Shown: positions 17,562-27,659 of the stretch, piece by piece
How the letters are laid out: each line of letters starts with the position of its first letter
Position numbering within the stretch: position 1 is the stretch's first letter
DNA from: Luteimicrobium xylanilyticum
GTDB taxonomy: Bacteria; Actinomycetota; Actinomycetes; Actinomycetales; Cellulomonadaceae
NCBI RefSeq assembly: GCF_009429125.1
Contig: NZ_CP045529.1
Location: forward strand, 2,480,001 to 2,544,000
Direction: 5' to 3'
DNA: 64,000 bases
Translations under genes and position numbers: made by a program
The notes under the pieces: generated by a model
What the model was told of the DNA's origin: nothing
The model's database searches: none
Seen by the model: only the letters and a program-made list of their open reading frames with translations

Positions 17562-19207
17562 TCTGACGTGGGCTCGGGCTCGCTCGGATCCGGGATCTCG
17601 CCGGGGCGGTAGCCGGGCAGGCGGCTCGCAGGCACGATCGCGAGCGCGCTCACGCCCGCGAGGATCGCGAGCCCGAGCTGGAGGGCGCCCAGGCGCGCGT
17701 CCTCGTTGACCTTGACGGCCGCCTCGACCTGGACCGGCGTGGCGGTGGTGCGCTCGAGCGTCGTGCGCAGCGCGTCGTTGCTCACGAAGTTCGTGTTGTC
17801 GAGGTCGACCTGCGACACGAGCTCGGACGGGAGCTGCGGGTGGTCGACGACGGCGCGCCCCACACCCACCGTCAGGAGCGTCACGAGCAGGGCCCCGGCG
17901 AGCGCGGTCCCGACGGCGGACGCGAGGTTCTGGGTGGTCCCGCGGATCGAGCCGACGTCACCCGCGAGCCTCTTCGGCGCGGACGTGACGAGGACGTTGA
18001 ACACGAGCGTCACCAGGGCGCCCTGCCCGACGCCGAACACGACGAGCCCGAGGATCGTCGGGACCGTCTCCCAGTTGTTCGTGACGACGGTCGCCAGCCA
18101 GATCAGCGCGACGGTCGTGAGGACGAACCCGGACACCCCGATGACGCGCGGGCTGAACCGCCCATAGAACCGCACGACGAGCGTGGCGACGACGAACACG
18201 GTGAGGTTGAACGGCATCATCGCGATGGACGTGTCGAAGGGCGACCGCCCCTGGACGATCTGGATGTACAACGGGACGGTGAAGTTGAGCGCGGCCTCGA
18301 GCGCGACGACGACGAACATCGCGTACACGGCGGCCCGCTCCCGCGAGGACCGCAGCACGGACAGGTCGACCAACGGCGCCTTGCCGGCACGCGTGCGGCG
18401 CCTGGTCCACCAGAAGAACGCCTGACCGAGGACGATCCCGACCACCACGAGCACGGGAGCGGGCGACAGGCCCGCCAGGTCGAACGGGGCGTCCTTGCTG
18501 GCCGAGACGACGCCCCAGCCGTTGAGGTTGTTGAAGCCCATCGTCAGGGACAGGACCGCGAGGCCGATGAGGACGGCGGCGACGACGTCGATCCTCACCT
18601 CGGGGTTCCCCGCCTCCGAGCGCAGCAGGAAGCTCAGCGCGAAGACGGCGGCCGCGATGACGACGAGGATCACGAACACCGGGCGCCACCCGACGAGGGT
18701 CCCCAGCGCGCCGCCGATGAGGAACGCGCTCACGCCGGAGATCGCGCGGGCGGACCCGAGCGAGCCGACGGCCGTGGCCTGCTGGGCGCCGTGGTAGTTC
18801 TCGGCAATGAGGGCGACGAGCGAGGGGACGATGATCGCGGCGCACGCGCCGGCGACGGCCTGCGCCGCGATGACCCACCCGACGGACGGCGCGAGCACCA
18901 TCATGATCTCGGCGACGCCGAAGCACGCCACCATGATCCGGAAGAGCAGCACCCAGCCCACGCGCTGACCCAGCCGGGCGCCCACCATCACGAGCGCGGC
19001 GACCACGAGCCCGTACATCACGATCGCCGTGCTGACGTCGGTCGGCGGGACCCCGAAGTCGTCGACCATCCCGCCGAGCGACACGGGCAGCGCGGCCACG
19101 TTGAACGACATGAGGACCTGCGCGAGGAAGAGGCCGATCATGGGAGTCCACGAGGCGCGTGCCGTCGCCGTCGTTCCCGGGTCGGACGTCGTCCCGGTGC
19201 TGCTCAC
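17558..19207 (-). CDS. MFS transporter, DHA2-type (14 TM)
   Basis: A protein of 549 residues with about fourteen hydrophobic spans and a C-terminal cytoplasmic tail ending in EPEPTSD. The loop GARLGQRVGWVLLFR and the motif region SARAISGVSAFLIGGALG are typical of EmrB/QacA-like exporters. A long loop before the last span is polar. I chose GTG 19207 because it overlaps the glutaminase stop (GTGA) and has GGAGG seven bases upstream. The pairing with glutaminase suggests transport of glutamine, glutamate or a related compound, but this is inference. Confidence 0.82.
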   Translation of the reverse strand: MSSTGTTSDPGTTATARASWTPMIGLFLAQVLMSFNVAALPVSLGGMVDDFGVPPTDVSTAIVMYGLVVAALVMVGARLGQRVGWVLLFRIMVACFGVAEIMMVLAPSVGWVIAAQAVAGACAAIIVPSLVALIAENYHGAQQATAVGSLGSARAISGVSAFLIGGALGTLVGWRPVFVILVVIAAAVFALSFLLRSEAGNPEVRIDVVAAVLIGLAVLSLTMGFNNLNGWGVVSASKDAPFDLAGLSPAPVLVVVGIVLGQAFFWWTRRRTRAGKAPLVDLSVLRSSRERAAVYAMFVVVALEAALNFTVPLYIQIVQGRSPFDTSIAMMPFNLTVFVVATLVVRFYGRFSPRVIGVSGFVLTTVALIWLATVVTNNWETVPTILGLVVFGVGQGALVTLVFNVLVTSAPKRLAGDVGSIRGTTQNLASAVGTALAGALLVTLLTVGVGRAVVDHPQLPSELVSQVDLDNTNFVSNDALRTTLERTTATPVQVEAAVKVNEDARLGALQLGLAILAGVSALAIVPASRLPGYRPGEIPDPSEPEPTSD

Positions 19208-20229
19208 GAGCTTGCCTCCAACGGTCGGGGGTCGGACATGCGGTAGCTCGCGGACGCGAAGACGTTGAGCCCGAGCGCCCGGGAGAGATACGCGGTGGCA
19301 CGCTGCCCGCGGACGCTGTTGCCCGCGTCGTCGAGCGGGGGCGACCAGGTCGCGATCCCGCCCTTGCCGGGTGCGACGGTGACGAGGCCGCCGGAGACGC
19401 CCGACTTCCCGGGCAGCCCGATCTCGTAGAGCCACTCGCCGGACCGCTCGTACAGGCCGGTCGAGGCGAGGACCGCGAGCGTGTCGCGGGCCACGCCCGC
19501 CGACACGACGCGCCGCCCGGTCACCGGGTTCACGCCCCCGTCGGCGAGGGTCGCCGCCATGACCGCGAGGTCGCGGGTCGTCACGAGGACCGAGCACTGG
19601 CGCGTGTACAGGTCGACGGTGCGTCCGGGGTCCGCGTCGAGGCGTCCGTAGCTCGCGAGCAGCCGGGCGATCGCCTGGTTGCGCTCGTTGGTCGCCGCCT
19701 CCGAGGCGTAGACCTCCTCGTCGACGCGGAGCTCGCGCCCGGCGAACGCCGCGAGCCCGTCGGCGACGAACGCCCAGCGGTCGGCGTCGTCGTCGCCGGG
19801 GACGAGGCCCGTCGTCGCGATGGCGCCCGCGTTGACCATGGGGTTCATGGGATGGCCGTCGTTCAGCTCGATCGCGACGACCGAGTTGAACGACAGCCCG
19901 GTGTTGTTCACACCGACGCGCGCGAGCGCCTCGCGGTGCCCGACGACCTCGCAGACGAGCGCGTACACGAACGCCTTCGAGATGGACTGGATCGAGAACT
20001 CGACGTCGACGTCGCCGGCCGCGTGGACCGAGCCGCCGACGTCGGCCACGCAGACCCCGAACGCCTCGGGGTCGGCCGCGGCGAGGGCCGGGATGTAGTC
20101 GGCGACCACGCCGTCGGCCACCCACCGGTTGCGCTCGTGCGCGCTCGCGACGAGCTCGTCGACGCGGGCCGCCTCGGGCAGCGCACCGGTCGAGACGAGC
20201 TGTTCGACGCCGGCGACGTCCAGGTCCAT
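19204..20229 (-). CDS. glsA: Glutaminase (serine-dependent, GlsA family)
   Basis: A glutaminase of 341 residues that hydrolyses glutamine to glutamate and ammonia. It belongs to the beta-lactamase-like fold, with nucleophile Ser82 and Lys85 in SIQSISK, plus the conserved NNTGLSFNS, HPMNPMVNAGAI and GLPGKSGVSGG segments. The ATG at 20229 has GGAGGT five bases upstream. A GTG 15 bases earlier is also in frame but lacks this site. The gene is coupled to the downstream MFS gene. Glutaminase plus transporter pairs serve acid resistance in other bacteria, but the partner there is an APC antiporter, so that role is not established here. Confidence 0.92.
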   Translation of the reverse strand: MDLDVAGVEQLVSTGALPEAARVDELVASAHERNRWVADGVVADYIPALAAADPEAFGVCVADVGGSVHAAGDVDVEFSIQSISKAFVYALVCEVVGHREALARVGVNNTGLSFNSVVAIELNDGHPMNPMVNAGAIATTGLVPGDDDADRWAFVADGLAAFAGRELRVDEEVYASEAATNERNQAIARLLASYGRLDADPGRTVDLYTRQCSVLVTTRDLAVMAATLADGGVNPVTGRRVVSAGVARDTLAVLASTGLYERSGEWLYEIGLPGKSGVSGGLVTVAPGKGGIATWSPPLDDAGNSVRGQRATAYLSRALGLNVFASASYRMSDPRPLEASS

Positions 20230-20308
20230 GGGCCACCTCCGCACCGAACCTATCGGCGCACGTCAGGCCCGCAACCGGGGGCGCCGTCGTGCTTGGGCGG
20301 GCGGGGCA

Positions 20309-22147
20309 TCAGACGAGCGAGTCCCGCCACGCCGCGTGCAGGGCCGCGAACCGTCCCTCGCCGCCGATGAGCTCGGCGGGTGTGCCGTCCTCGACGACGA
20401 CGCCCTGCTCCATTACGAGCACGCGGTCCGCGATCGCGACGGTCGACAGCCGGTGCGCGATGATCAGCGCGGTCCGGTCGGCGAGGAGCGTCTGGAGCCC
20501 GCGCTGCACGAGCCGCTCGCCCGGGATGTCGAGCGAGCTCGTCGCCTCGTCGAGGATCAGCACCGCAGGGTCGGCCAGGAACGCCCGCGCGAACGACAGC
20601 AGCTGCCGCTGCCCGGCGGACACGCGACCGCCGCGCTTGTTGACGTCCGTGTCGTAGCCCAGCGGGAGCTGCTCGATGAACTCGTGCGCACCGACAGCCC
20701 GCGCCGCCGCCTGCACCTCCTCGAGGCTCGCGCCCGGCTTGCCCATGGCGATGTTGTCGCGCACCGACCCGCTGAACAGGTACGCCTCCTGCGTGACCAT
20801 GACGACCGCGCGGCGCAGGTCCCTGCCCGACAGGTCGCGCACGTCCACGCCGTCGAGCTCGAGGGAGCCGGCGGTGACGTCGTAGAACCGGGACAGCAGC
20901 TTCGCGAGCGTCGACTTCCCGGCGCCCGTCGCGCCGACGAGCGCGACCGTCTGTCCGGCGGGGACGTCGAGGTCCGTCCGCGGCAGCACCGGACGGCCCT
21001 GGACGTACGCGAACTCGACGCCGCGGAGCTGGACGTGCCCGCGCGCGTGCTCGAGCGGCACGGGGCGCGCCGGCTCGACGACCGTCGGCTCCTCCGCGAG
21101 CAGCCCCGAGATCTTCTCGAGGGCGGCCGACGCGGACTGGAACGAGTTGTAGAACATGCCGATCTCCTGGATCGGCCCGAAGAACCGCTTCACGTACAGC
21201 AGCACGGCGACGAGCACGCCGACGTCGAGGTCGCCGTGGAACACGCGCAGCCCGCCCACGAGCAGCGCGACCGCCACCGTGATGTTCCCGATCAGCACGA
21301 GGCCGGGCGAGTAGACGCCGTTGAGGCCCATGGCCCGCGCGTTCGCGGCCCGGTACTCCTCGGCGAACCCGCCGTAGGTGACGTCGTTGGCCCGCTCCCG
21401 GCGGAAGGCCTGGACCGCGCGGATGCCGGTCATGGTCTCGACGAAGTTCACGATCACCCGGGCCGACGCGGTGCGCGACTCGCGGTAGTAGATCTGCGAG
21501 CGCGCCTGGAACCAGCGGGTGAGCAGGAACGCGGGGACGAGGGCGGCCACGAGCACGAGTCCCGTCCGCCAGTCGAGCAGGAACAGCGAGATCCCGGTGA
21601 ACAGCATCATGAGCAGCCCGGAGACGATGCTCGTCAGGCCCGAGTCGAGCAGGTCGCGCAGCGACTCCAGGTCGGAGGTCTGGCGAGAGATGATGCGGCC
21701 CGAGGTGTACGACTCGTGGAACTCGAGGCTGAGGCGCTGGGTCTGCCGAAACACCCGCTGGCGCAGGTCGAGCAGGATGCCCTGCGAGACGCGTGCGGCC
21801 GTCCGGACGTACCCCGCGATCGACAGCCCCGCGACGGCGGCCGCGACCACGTAGAGGCCGCCCACCATGAGCAGCGGCCCCCACTCCCCGTGGTCGCGCA
21901 GCCGCGCGAGCGTGGTGTCGATCGCGGCCGCGATCAGCGCCGGCCCTGCGACCTGCGCGACCGTCGACAGGACGACGAGGATGCCCGCGACCCACAGGCC
22001 CTTCCGGTGCGGTCGCATGAGGTCGACCAGCAGGCGCAGCGAGCGCTGCCGCACGGCCCTGGACTGGACGCGGCTGAGGCGGGTCTCGTCCTCGTCCTCG
22101 GTGCCGGTCGTTCCCGCGGGCCCGGGAGCTGCCCTGGTGGCGCTCAT
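20309..22147 (-). CDS. ABC exporter half-transporter, subunit B of a heterodimer
   Basis: A fused membrane-ATPase protein of 612 residues. Six membrane spans are followed by a nucleotide-binding domain with Walker [10 protein letters not shown] and Walker [14 protein letters not shown]. The signature is degenerate (RVSAGQRQ rather than LSGGQ). The H-loop is IAHRLST. The catalytic Glu after Walker B is present here. It overlaps the preceding ABC gene by ATGA (22144-22147), as in BmrCD/TM287-288-type heterodimeric multidrug exporters. Confidence 0.88.
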   Translation of the reverse strand: MSATRAAPGPAGTTGTEDEDETRLSRVQSRAVRQRSLRLLVDLMRPHRKGLWVAGILVVLSTVAQVAGPALIAAAIDTTLARLRDHGEWGPLLMVGGLYVVAAAVAGLSIAGYVRTAARVSQGILLDLRQRVFRQTQRLSLEFHESYTSGRIISRQTSDLESLRDLLDSGLTSIVSGLLMMLFTGISLFLLDWRTGLVLVAALVPAFLLTRWFQARSQIYYRESRTASARVIVNFVETMTGIRAVQAFRRERANDVTYGGFAEEYRAANARAMGLNGVYSPGLVLIGNITVAVALLVGGLRVFHGDLDVGVLVAVLLYVKRFFGPIQEIGMFYNSFQSASAALEKISGLLAEEPTVVEPARPVPLEHARGHVQLRGVEFAYVQGRPVLPRTDLDVPAGQTVALVGATGAGKSTLAKLLSRFYDVTAGSLELDGVDVRDLSGRDLRRAVVMVTQEAYLFSGSVRDNIAMGKPGASLEEVQAAARAVGAHEFIEQLPLGYDTDVNKRGGRVSAGQRQLLSFARAFLADPAVLILDEATSSLDIPGERLVQRGLQTLLADRTALIIAHRLSTVAIADRVLVMEQGVVVEDGTPAELIGGEGRFAALHAAWRDSLV

Positions 22148-24183
22148 CGCTCGCTCCCCTCGCTCGCCTGCCACGCTCCGATGGCGGTGGCCCCGTTCCG
22201 TCCGGACGGCGTCGCGTCCCCGGAGTCCAGGGCCTCGTCGACGACGGCGCGCGCCTCGCCCCGGGCGACCTGCCGCGCCACCTCGACGTCGTCGGGCGGG
22301 GGCGGGGTGAACTCGTCCTCGAGGCTGGAGATCACGTACCGGTAGTGCTCGTTCGTCGCGAGGAGCTCGCTGTGCGGGCCGACAGCGGTGATCCGCCCGT
22401 CCTGCAGGACGGCGACGAGGTCCGCGAGCGCCACGGTCGACGGCCGGTGGGCGACGATCAGCGTCGTGATCTCCTCGAGCTCGTCGGCGAGGCGGGCCTG
22501 GATGGCGGCCTCGGTGTCGACGTCGAGCGCGGAGAGCGGGTCGTCGAGGACCAGCACGCGGGGCCGGGCGGCGATGGCGCGCGCCAGGGCGATGCGTTGC
22601 CGCTGGCCGCCGGACAGGCTCATGCCCTCCTCGCCGATCGTGGTCGAGGTGCCCTGGGGGAGCTCGTACGTGAACCCGGCCTGGGCGACGTCGAGGGCGC
22701 GCGCGAGGTCGGCGTCGGTGCGGGCGTCGTCGGGCGCGCCGAGCAGGACGTTGTCGCGGACGGACGCGGAGAACAGGGTCGCGTCCTCGAACGCGACGCC
22801 GACGAGCGAGCGCAGGTGCTCGCGCGTCATGTCGCGCACGTCCACGCCGTCGATGCTCACCGAACCTCCGGTGACCTCGTACAGGCGCGGGACGAGCATG
22901 GCGAGCGTCGACTTGCCGGAGCCGGTGAGCCCGACGAGCGCGACGGTCTTGCCGGGCGGCAGGACGAGGTCGACGCCGTCGAGCACGTCGGTGCTGCCCG
23001 GTCCCTCGGCGGGCGCGTCGCCGTAGCGGAAGTGCACACCGGTGAACGCGAGCTCGCCGTGCGGGTCCGTGACCTCGCGGGGCGCGGCCGGGTCGGGCAG
23101 CGTGTTCGGCGTGGTCATGACGTCGAAGTAGCGGTCGACGGCGGTGCGCGCGTTGAGGGTCATCGACAGCACCATGCCGAGGTCGATCACGGGCGAGTTC
23201 ACGACGGCGGCGGTGGCGAAGAACGCGACGAGCGCGCCGACGGTGATGCGACCCTCGGACACCATCCAGACGCCCACGACGAGCGAGACGCCGAGCGTGA
23301 GCTCGGGCACGGCGGTCAGCCAGGCCTGGAGGCCGGACTGGATCTTGGCCTTGTCGAGCTCGGTGCCGCGCAGCTCGTCGGCCTGCCGGGCGAACGAGCT
23401 GAGGGCGTCGCGGCCGCGGCCGAACGCCTTGAGGACGCGGATGCCGTGGACGGACTCCTCGACCGCCGTCGCGAGGTCGCCGGCCTGGTCCTGCGACTTG
23501 CGGGACACGGCCCGGAACCGCCGGGAGAACGTGAAGGCCATGACGGTCATGGGGATCGCGCCGGCCAGGTAGATGAGGCCGAGCACGCCCCCCGTGGCGA
23601 CGAGGATCCCGATCCCGACGACGATCGTCACGCTCGACACGACGAGCGTGAGCATGCCGAACGCGATCCAGCGGCGCAGCAGGCCGAGGTCGGACATGGA
23701 CCGGGACAGGAGCTGGCCGCCGGGCCACCGGTCGTGGAACGCGACAGGGAGGTCCTGCAGGTGGGTGAAGAGCTCGGTGCGCAGCCGGGCCTCGATGTTC
23801 GTGCCCGGGATGAGGATGAGCGCACGCCGGGCGGCGATGAGGCCGGCCTCGGCGACGCCGAGGACCAGGACGAGCACGACGCCCCACCACAGGCCGGACT
23901 CGTCGTGCGTCGCGAGGCCGGCGGTGAGGGGTCCGTTGACGAGCCACTGGAGGACGCGCGGCACGGCGAGCGCTGCCAGGCTGGCGCCGAGCGCGCACAG
24001 CACGCCCGCGAGGATGCGGGGCAGGACGGGCCGGATGTACGGGACGAGGCGCCGCATCGACGCGACGGTGGACAGCGAGGCGCCCCGGGCCGCGCGGGCC
24101 TGGTCGTCGGTGGGGCGCCGGGTGTCGTCGGAGGCTGGTGTCGGGCGGGGACCGTCGGGGTGGGCGGCGGCGCTGGAGGGCAT
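22144..24183 (-). CDS. ABC exporter half-transporter, subunit A of a heterodimer
   Basis: A protein of 679 residues: a polar N-terminal tail, six membrane spans, then a nucleotide-binding domain with Walker [10 protein letters not shown], signature [10 protein letters not shown] and Walker [13 protein letters not shown]. The residue after Walker B is Asp instead of the catalytic Glu, so this subunit carries the degenerate ATP site of a heterodimer, complementing the next gene. A C-terminal extension of about 60 residues is polar. Substrates are probably hydrophobic drugs or lipids. The upstream gap contains an 8-bp inverted repeat at 24267-24301. Confidence 0.88.
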   Translation of the reverse strand: MPSSAAAHPDGPRPTPASDDTRRPTDDQARAARGASLSTVASMRRLVPYIRPVLPRILAGVLCALGASLAALAVPRVLQWLVNGPLTAGLATHDESGLWWGVVLVLVLGVAEAGLIAARRALILIPGTNIEARLRTELFTHLQDLPVAFHDRWPGGQLLSRSMSDLGLLRRWIAFGMLTLVVSSVTIVVGIGILVATGGVLGLIYLAGAIPMTVMAFTFSRRFRAVSRKSQDQAGDLATAVEESVHGIRVLKAFGRGRDALSSFARQADELRGTELDKAKIQSGLQAWLTAVPELTLGVSLVVGVWMVSEGRITVGALVAFFATAAVVNSPVIDLGMVLSMTLNARTAVDRYFDVMTTPNTLPDPAAPREVTDPHGELAFTGVHFRYGDAPAEGPGSTDVLDGVDLVLPPGKTVALVGLTGSGKSTLAMLVPRLYEVTGGSVSIDGVDVRDMTREHLRSLVGVAFEDATLFSASVRDNVLLGAPDDARTDADLARALDVAQAGFTYELPQGTSTTIGEEGMSLSGGQRQRIALARAIAARPRVLVLDDPLSALDVDTEAAIQARLADELEEITTLIVAHRPSTVALADLVAVLQDGRITAVGPHSELLATNEHYRYVISSLEDEFTPPPPDDVEVARQVARGEARAVVDEALDSGDATPSGRNGATAIGAWQASEGSER

Positions 24184-24344
24184 CAGGAGTGGGTCACCTT
24201 CCGGGTGCTCGGGGTGGACTCCGCAGACGACGGCCGCAGGGGTGCGCGTCGGCGCGCCGCCCGGGCGTGAGAGGGATGGTTGTCATTGTTGCACCTCTCA
24301 CAACGATTCGACCCGTTGTTTCGCCGCCGGCCGACGGAACCCCG
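24184..24344 (-). promoter_or_regulatory. ABC exporter promoter with inverted repeat
   Basis: A 161-bp gap. GTGAGAGG at 24267-24274 and CCTCTCAC at 24294-24301 form a perfect 8-bp inverted repeat with a 19-bp centre. The centre carries TTGTCATTGTTG, similar to sites of MarR-type repressors that often control such exporters. This stretch is visibly more AT-rich than its surroundings. Confidence 0.45.
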
Positions 24345-25571
24345 TCAGCGGGCCGGACGGGCCCGGCCCGTCGCGACGACGGCGAGGCACACGCCCGCGA
24401 CGACGACCCCGGCGGCGAACAACGCCGCGTACGACACGTGCACGGCGAGCACCGCGAGGACCACGGGGACGAAGAACCCCACGTACGTGAGCGTGTAGTA
24501 CACGGCCGTGAGGCCCGCGAGGTCGTCGGGACCGGCGATCCGCTGCACCTCGGTGAGCCCTGCCACGAGCAGCAGACCGTAGGCGCAGCCGAGCACGACC
24601 GCGGTCAGGACGGCGAGCGCGAGGTGCGGCCGCGCGACGGTCCACGCGGCGAGCACCATGCCGGTGGCGACGAGCACGAGCCCCGCGCCGATCGCCCTGC
24701 CGCTCCCCCGGGCCACGATCGGCCTGGCCAGCGACTGCACGACGGCCCCGCACCCGAGCCCGACGAGGCACAGCAGCCCCGAGTAGGCGACGTCCCACCC
24801 GGTCGCGAGCGCCGTCGTCACGGTGGGCACGACGGCGTACGCGCTGGCGGCGCACCCGAACACCCAGGGCCCCATGGGCACGACGACGCGCACGAACCGG
24901 CGGTGCAGTGCGGACGGTACGCGCAGGTCGTCCACGAGCCGGGCCGACGAGCGCACGGCGGCCCGGGTCTCGGGCGCACGCAGCGCGAGCACGGCAGGCC
25001 CGGCGGTGACGGCGACGTTGACGAGGAACGGCGTCGACCGCGGCCACGGACCCCACTGCGCGAGCGCGGCCGCGACGCCGGCGCCGAGCGCGAATCCCGC
25101 GGTCAGGCTGAGGGACGCCCGGCGCGCCCCGGCCCCTGCGTCGGCGCCCGGCTCGCGCCTCGACAGCTCGACGACCCAGCTCGTCCCCACCGCCATGGTG
25201 AGCCCGAGCGCGACGCCGCACAGCACCCGTCCGGCGAACAGGAGCCCGACCTGCGAGTGCCCGAACGCCAGCACCAGCGAGCCTGCCATCGCGAGGAACG
25301 GCGCGGGCAGGAAGAGCGGTCGCCTGCCGTAGCGGTCGGACAGCGGGCCGCCGAGGAGCAGCGCCGGGACGATCCCCAGCACGTACGCGCCGAGCAGCAC
25401 GTCCACGGTCCCGGTGCCGTAGCCGTTGAGCCGCTTGTAGAGCACGAGGAGCGGCGTGAACTCGTTGCCGGCCCAGGCGACGGCGAACATCGCCGGTGCC
25501 ACGAGCCGCCATGCCGACCCCGCTGCCCGGGCCGGGCGCCCCGGCTCCGACCCCGCCTCGGCGGCGCTCAT
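24345..25571 (-). CDS. MFS transporter
   Basis: A protein of 408 residues with about twelve hydrophobic spans. The conserved motif A is GGPLSDRYGRRPLFL after the second span, and EFTPLLVLYKR lies in the first. Its start ATG overlaps the stop codon of the GntR regulator (ATGA 25568-25571), so the pair is translationally coupled and the regulator very likely senses the transported compound. The substrate is unknown. The C-terminal GRARPAR is a short basic tail. Confidence 0.82.
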   Translation of the reverse strand: MSAAEAGSEPGRPARAAGSAWRLVAPAMFAVAWAGNEFTPLLVLYKRLNGYGTGTVDVLLGAYVLGIVPALLLGGPLSDRYGRRPLFLPAPFLAMAGSLVLAFGHSQVGLLFAGRVLCGVALGLTMAVGTSWVVELSRREPGADAGAGARRASLSLTAGFALGAGVAAALAQWGPWPRSTPFLVNVAVTAGPAVLALRAPETRAAVRSSARLVDDLRVPSALHRRFVRVVVPMGPWVFGCAASAYAVVPTVTTALATGWDVAYSGLLCLVGLGCGAVVQSLARPIVARGSGRAIGAGLVLVATGMVLAAWTVARPHLALAVLTAVVLGCAYGLLLVAGLTEVQRIAGPDDLAGLTAVYYTLTYVGFFVPVVLAVLAVHVSYAALFAAGVVVAGVCLAVVATGRARPAR

Positions 25572-26215
25572 CGGGGCTCCCCGAACGCCGTGGCGAAGTG
25601 TGCGCGCAGGTGGCCGCCGAAGGCTTCGAGGTCGCCGCGCTCGAGGTCGTCGGCGAGCTCGGCGTGCTGGTCGAGGATCGTGGTGCCGACGTCGGGCACG
25701 ACCTGCAGCGAGCCCTGGGTCATGCGCTCCTGCCGCTCCTGGAGCCCGAGGTAGAAGGTGCCGAGCAGGTCGTTGCCGCCCGCGGCGACGATCGCCTGGT
25801 GCAGCTCGGCGTCGAGCCGCGCGAACTCGGTGTGCTCGCCGGCCTCCCACGCGGTGCGCTGACGCGCGAGCACCCGGCGCATCGTGCCTGCGACGGCGAC
25901 GCGTCGGGCCCGGTCGGCCACGACGGAGGACGCGGCGTGCTGCTCGACGAGGAGCCGCGCGTCGAGCACCGCGCTCTGCTCCCCGGGGGCCACGGGGACG
26001 ACGAGCGCACCCTTCTTGGGGAACAGCCGCATCCAGCCTTCGGCCTCGAGCCGGAGGAACGCTTCCCGGACCGGCGTGCGGCTCACGCCGAGCGCGGTCG
26101 CGACCTCGCCCTCGCTGACGAGCGAGCCGCCTGCGAGGCGGCCCTCGAGGATGGCGGACTTGGTGTGGGCGTAGGCGCGAGCGGCCGCCGACGCTCGACT
26201 GGTTGTCTCAGGCAC
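25568..26215 (-). CDS. GntR-family (FCD-type) transcriptional regulator
   Basis: A protein of 215 residues. The N-terminal winged helix contains VATALGVSRTPVREAFLRLEAEGW, the hallmark of GntR regulators. The all-helical C-terminal half, with RLDAELHQAIV and a later LDQHAEL, fits the FCD effector domain with its Asp/His metal ligands. The GTG start lies six bases after TATGAT, so the mRNA is probably leaderless. It is coupled to the MFS gene downstream and should control it together with itself. Confidence 0.88.
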   Translation of the reverse strand: MPETTSRASAAARAYAHTKSAILEGRLAGGSLVSEGEVATALGVSRTPVREAFLRLEAEGWMRLFPKKGALVVPVAPGEQSAVLDARLLVEQHAASSVVADRARRVAVAGTMRRVLARQRTAWEAGEHTEFARLDAELHQAIVAAGGNDLLGTFYLGLQERQERMTQGSLQVVPDVGTTILDQHAELADDLERGDLEAFGGHLRAHFATAFGEPR

Positions 26216-26221
26216 CCGACC

Positions 26222-26227
26222 ATCATA
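26222..26227 (-). promoter_or_regulatory. gntR/MFS -10 box, leaderless start
   Basis: TATGAT on the minus strand, close to consensus, exactly six bases before the GTG at 26215. The upstream TTGTATC may belong to an operator. Confidence 0.5.
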
Positions 26228-26282
26228 GATACAAGTTGCGTCCCTCACGCTCCGCTCATGTGCGACGAGGCACGATGGAGAC

Positions 26283-27569
26283 ATGACCGTCCGACACCTC
26301 GGAGCCCTCCGCGCCACCACCCTCGGCGCCGCGAGCGCCCTGACCGCCCTGGCCCTCGCGGCGTGCGGGAGCGGTTCGCCCGCCCCCTCGGCGTCCCTGG
26401 CGACGCCGTCCCCGACCACACCGACGACCGCACCCTCCTCGCCGAGCCCGGCGCAGACGACTCCCGCGACGCCGTCGGGCACGCCCACCCCGCCTCCGAC
26501 GACGCCGTCCGCCACCACGAAGCCCACGACCCCGGCCGCCGACCCGCTCGCGGGCATGAGCCTCGACCAGAAGGTCGGCCAGCTCTTCATGGTCGGCGCG
26601 ACCGCCACGGGACCGAAGGCCTCGACCGGCACCGCGATCACGCGCTACCACGTCGGGAACGTGATCCTGGTGGGCCGCTCCCAGCTCGGCGTCGCCCGGA
26701 CCAAGGCGATCGTGGACGCGCTCCAGGACCGCACGACGTCGTCGGCGACGCACGGTCTGCCGCTGCTCGTCGGTGTGGACCAGGAGGGCGGCAACATCCA
26801 GGTGCTGCGCGGGCCGGGCTTCGCGACCATGCCGACGGCGCTCACGCAGGGCAAGTCCTCGCCGTCGGCCCTGCGCGGCGACGCCCGCACGTGGGGTTCC
26901 GAGCTCGCGAGGGCCGGCGTGAACCTCAACCTCTCCCCCGTCATGGACACCGTCCCCAGCCCCGCGGACAACGCGGCCAACAAGCCCATCGGCTACTGGC
27001 ACCGCCAGTTCGGCTACACGCCCGCCACGGTGTCCTCGCACGGAGTCGCCTTCCTCCAGGGCATGCACGACGCCGGCGTCGCGACGACGATCAAGCACTT
27101 CCCCGGGCTCGGTCGGGTGCAGGGCAACACCGACTTCTCGTCCGGCGTCAAGGACACCGTCACGACCGCGAACGACCCCTATCTCACGCCGTTCGAGGCC
27201 GGGATCGAGGCCGGCACCGAGGCCGTCATGACGTCCACCGCGATCTACACGAAGATCGACCCCGACAACCCCGGATCGTTCTCCCGGACCGTCGTCACGG
27301 GCCTGCTCCGGGACAAGCTCGGCTTCCGCGGCGTCGTCATCACCGACGACGTCTCGAGCGCCAAGCAGGTCGCCGCGTGGAGCCCCGGGCAGCGCGCGAT
27401 CAAGGCGATCGCGGCCGGCAACGACATCGTGCTCGCGGGCGTCCCCGAGCAGATCCCGGACATGACCGCCGCCGTGATCGCGAAGGCCAAGGCCGACCCC
27501 GCGTTCGCGAAGCAGGTCGACGCCGCGGCGACCCGGGTCGTGACCGCCAAGAAGCACCTGGCCGGCTGA
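26283..27569 (+). CDS. Glycoside hydrolase family 3 lipoprotein, NagZ-like
   Basis: A protein of 428 residues. The N-terminal signal ends in the lipobox LALAAC with Cys28, so the enzyme is predicted to be anchored on the outer face of the membrane. Residues 29-90 are a Pro/Thr/Ser-rich linker, suitable for spanning the cell wall. The catalytic domain has VDQEGG, the family motif KHFPGLG...TD with its His, and ITDDVSSA, which holds the nucleophile Asp. Family members are beta-N-acetylglucosaminidases that trim peptidoglycan or chitin fragments. Exact specificity is not provable here. The ATG has GGAG just upstream. Confidence 0.88.
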   Translation: MTVRHLGALRATTLGAASALTALALAACGSGSPAPSASLATPSPTTPTTAPSSPSPAQTTPATPSGTPTPPPTTPSATTKPTTPAADPLAGMSLDQKVGQLFMVGATATGPKASTGTAITRYHVGNVILVGRSQLGVARTKAIVDALQDRTTSSATHGLPLLVGVDQEGGNIQVLRGPGFATMPTALTQGKSSPSALRGDARTWGSELARAGVNLNLSPVMDTVPSPADNAANKPIGYWHRQFGYTPATVSSHGVAFLQGMHDAGVATTIKHFPGLGRVQGNTDFSSGVKDTVTTANDPYLTPFEAGIEAGTEAVMTSTAIYTKIDPDNPGSFSRTVVTGLLRDKLGFRGVVITDDVSSAKQVAAWSPGQRAIKAIAAGNDIVLAGVPEQIPDMTAAVIAKAKADPAFAKQVDAAATRVVTAKKHLAG

Positions 27570-27604
27570 GCCGCCAGGCCGCGCTCCGCCGGCGGGAGAC
27601 GACG

Positions 27605-27640
27605 ACGGCGGCCGCCCCCGCTCCGAGGGTCGGCCGCCGT
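27605..27640. terminator. Bidirectional terminator hairpin
   Basis: ACGGCGGCCG (27605-27614) and CGGCCGCCGT (27631-27640) form a perfect 10-bp stem with a 16-base loop between the convergent GH3 and lpd genes. Confidence 0.7.
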
Positions 27641-27659
27641 GGTCGGGCGCGCGAAGGCG

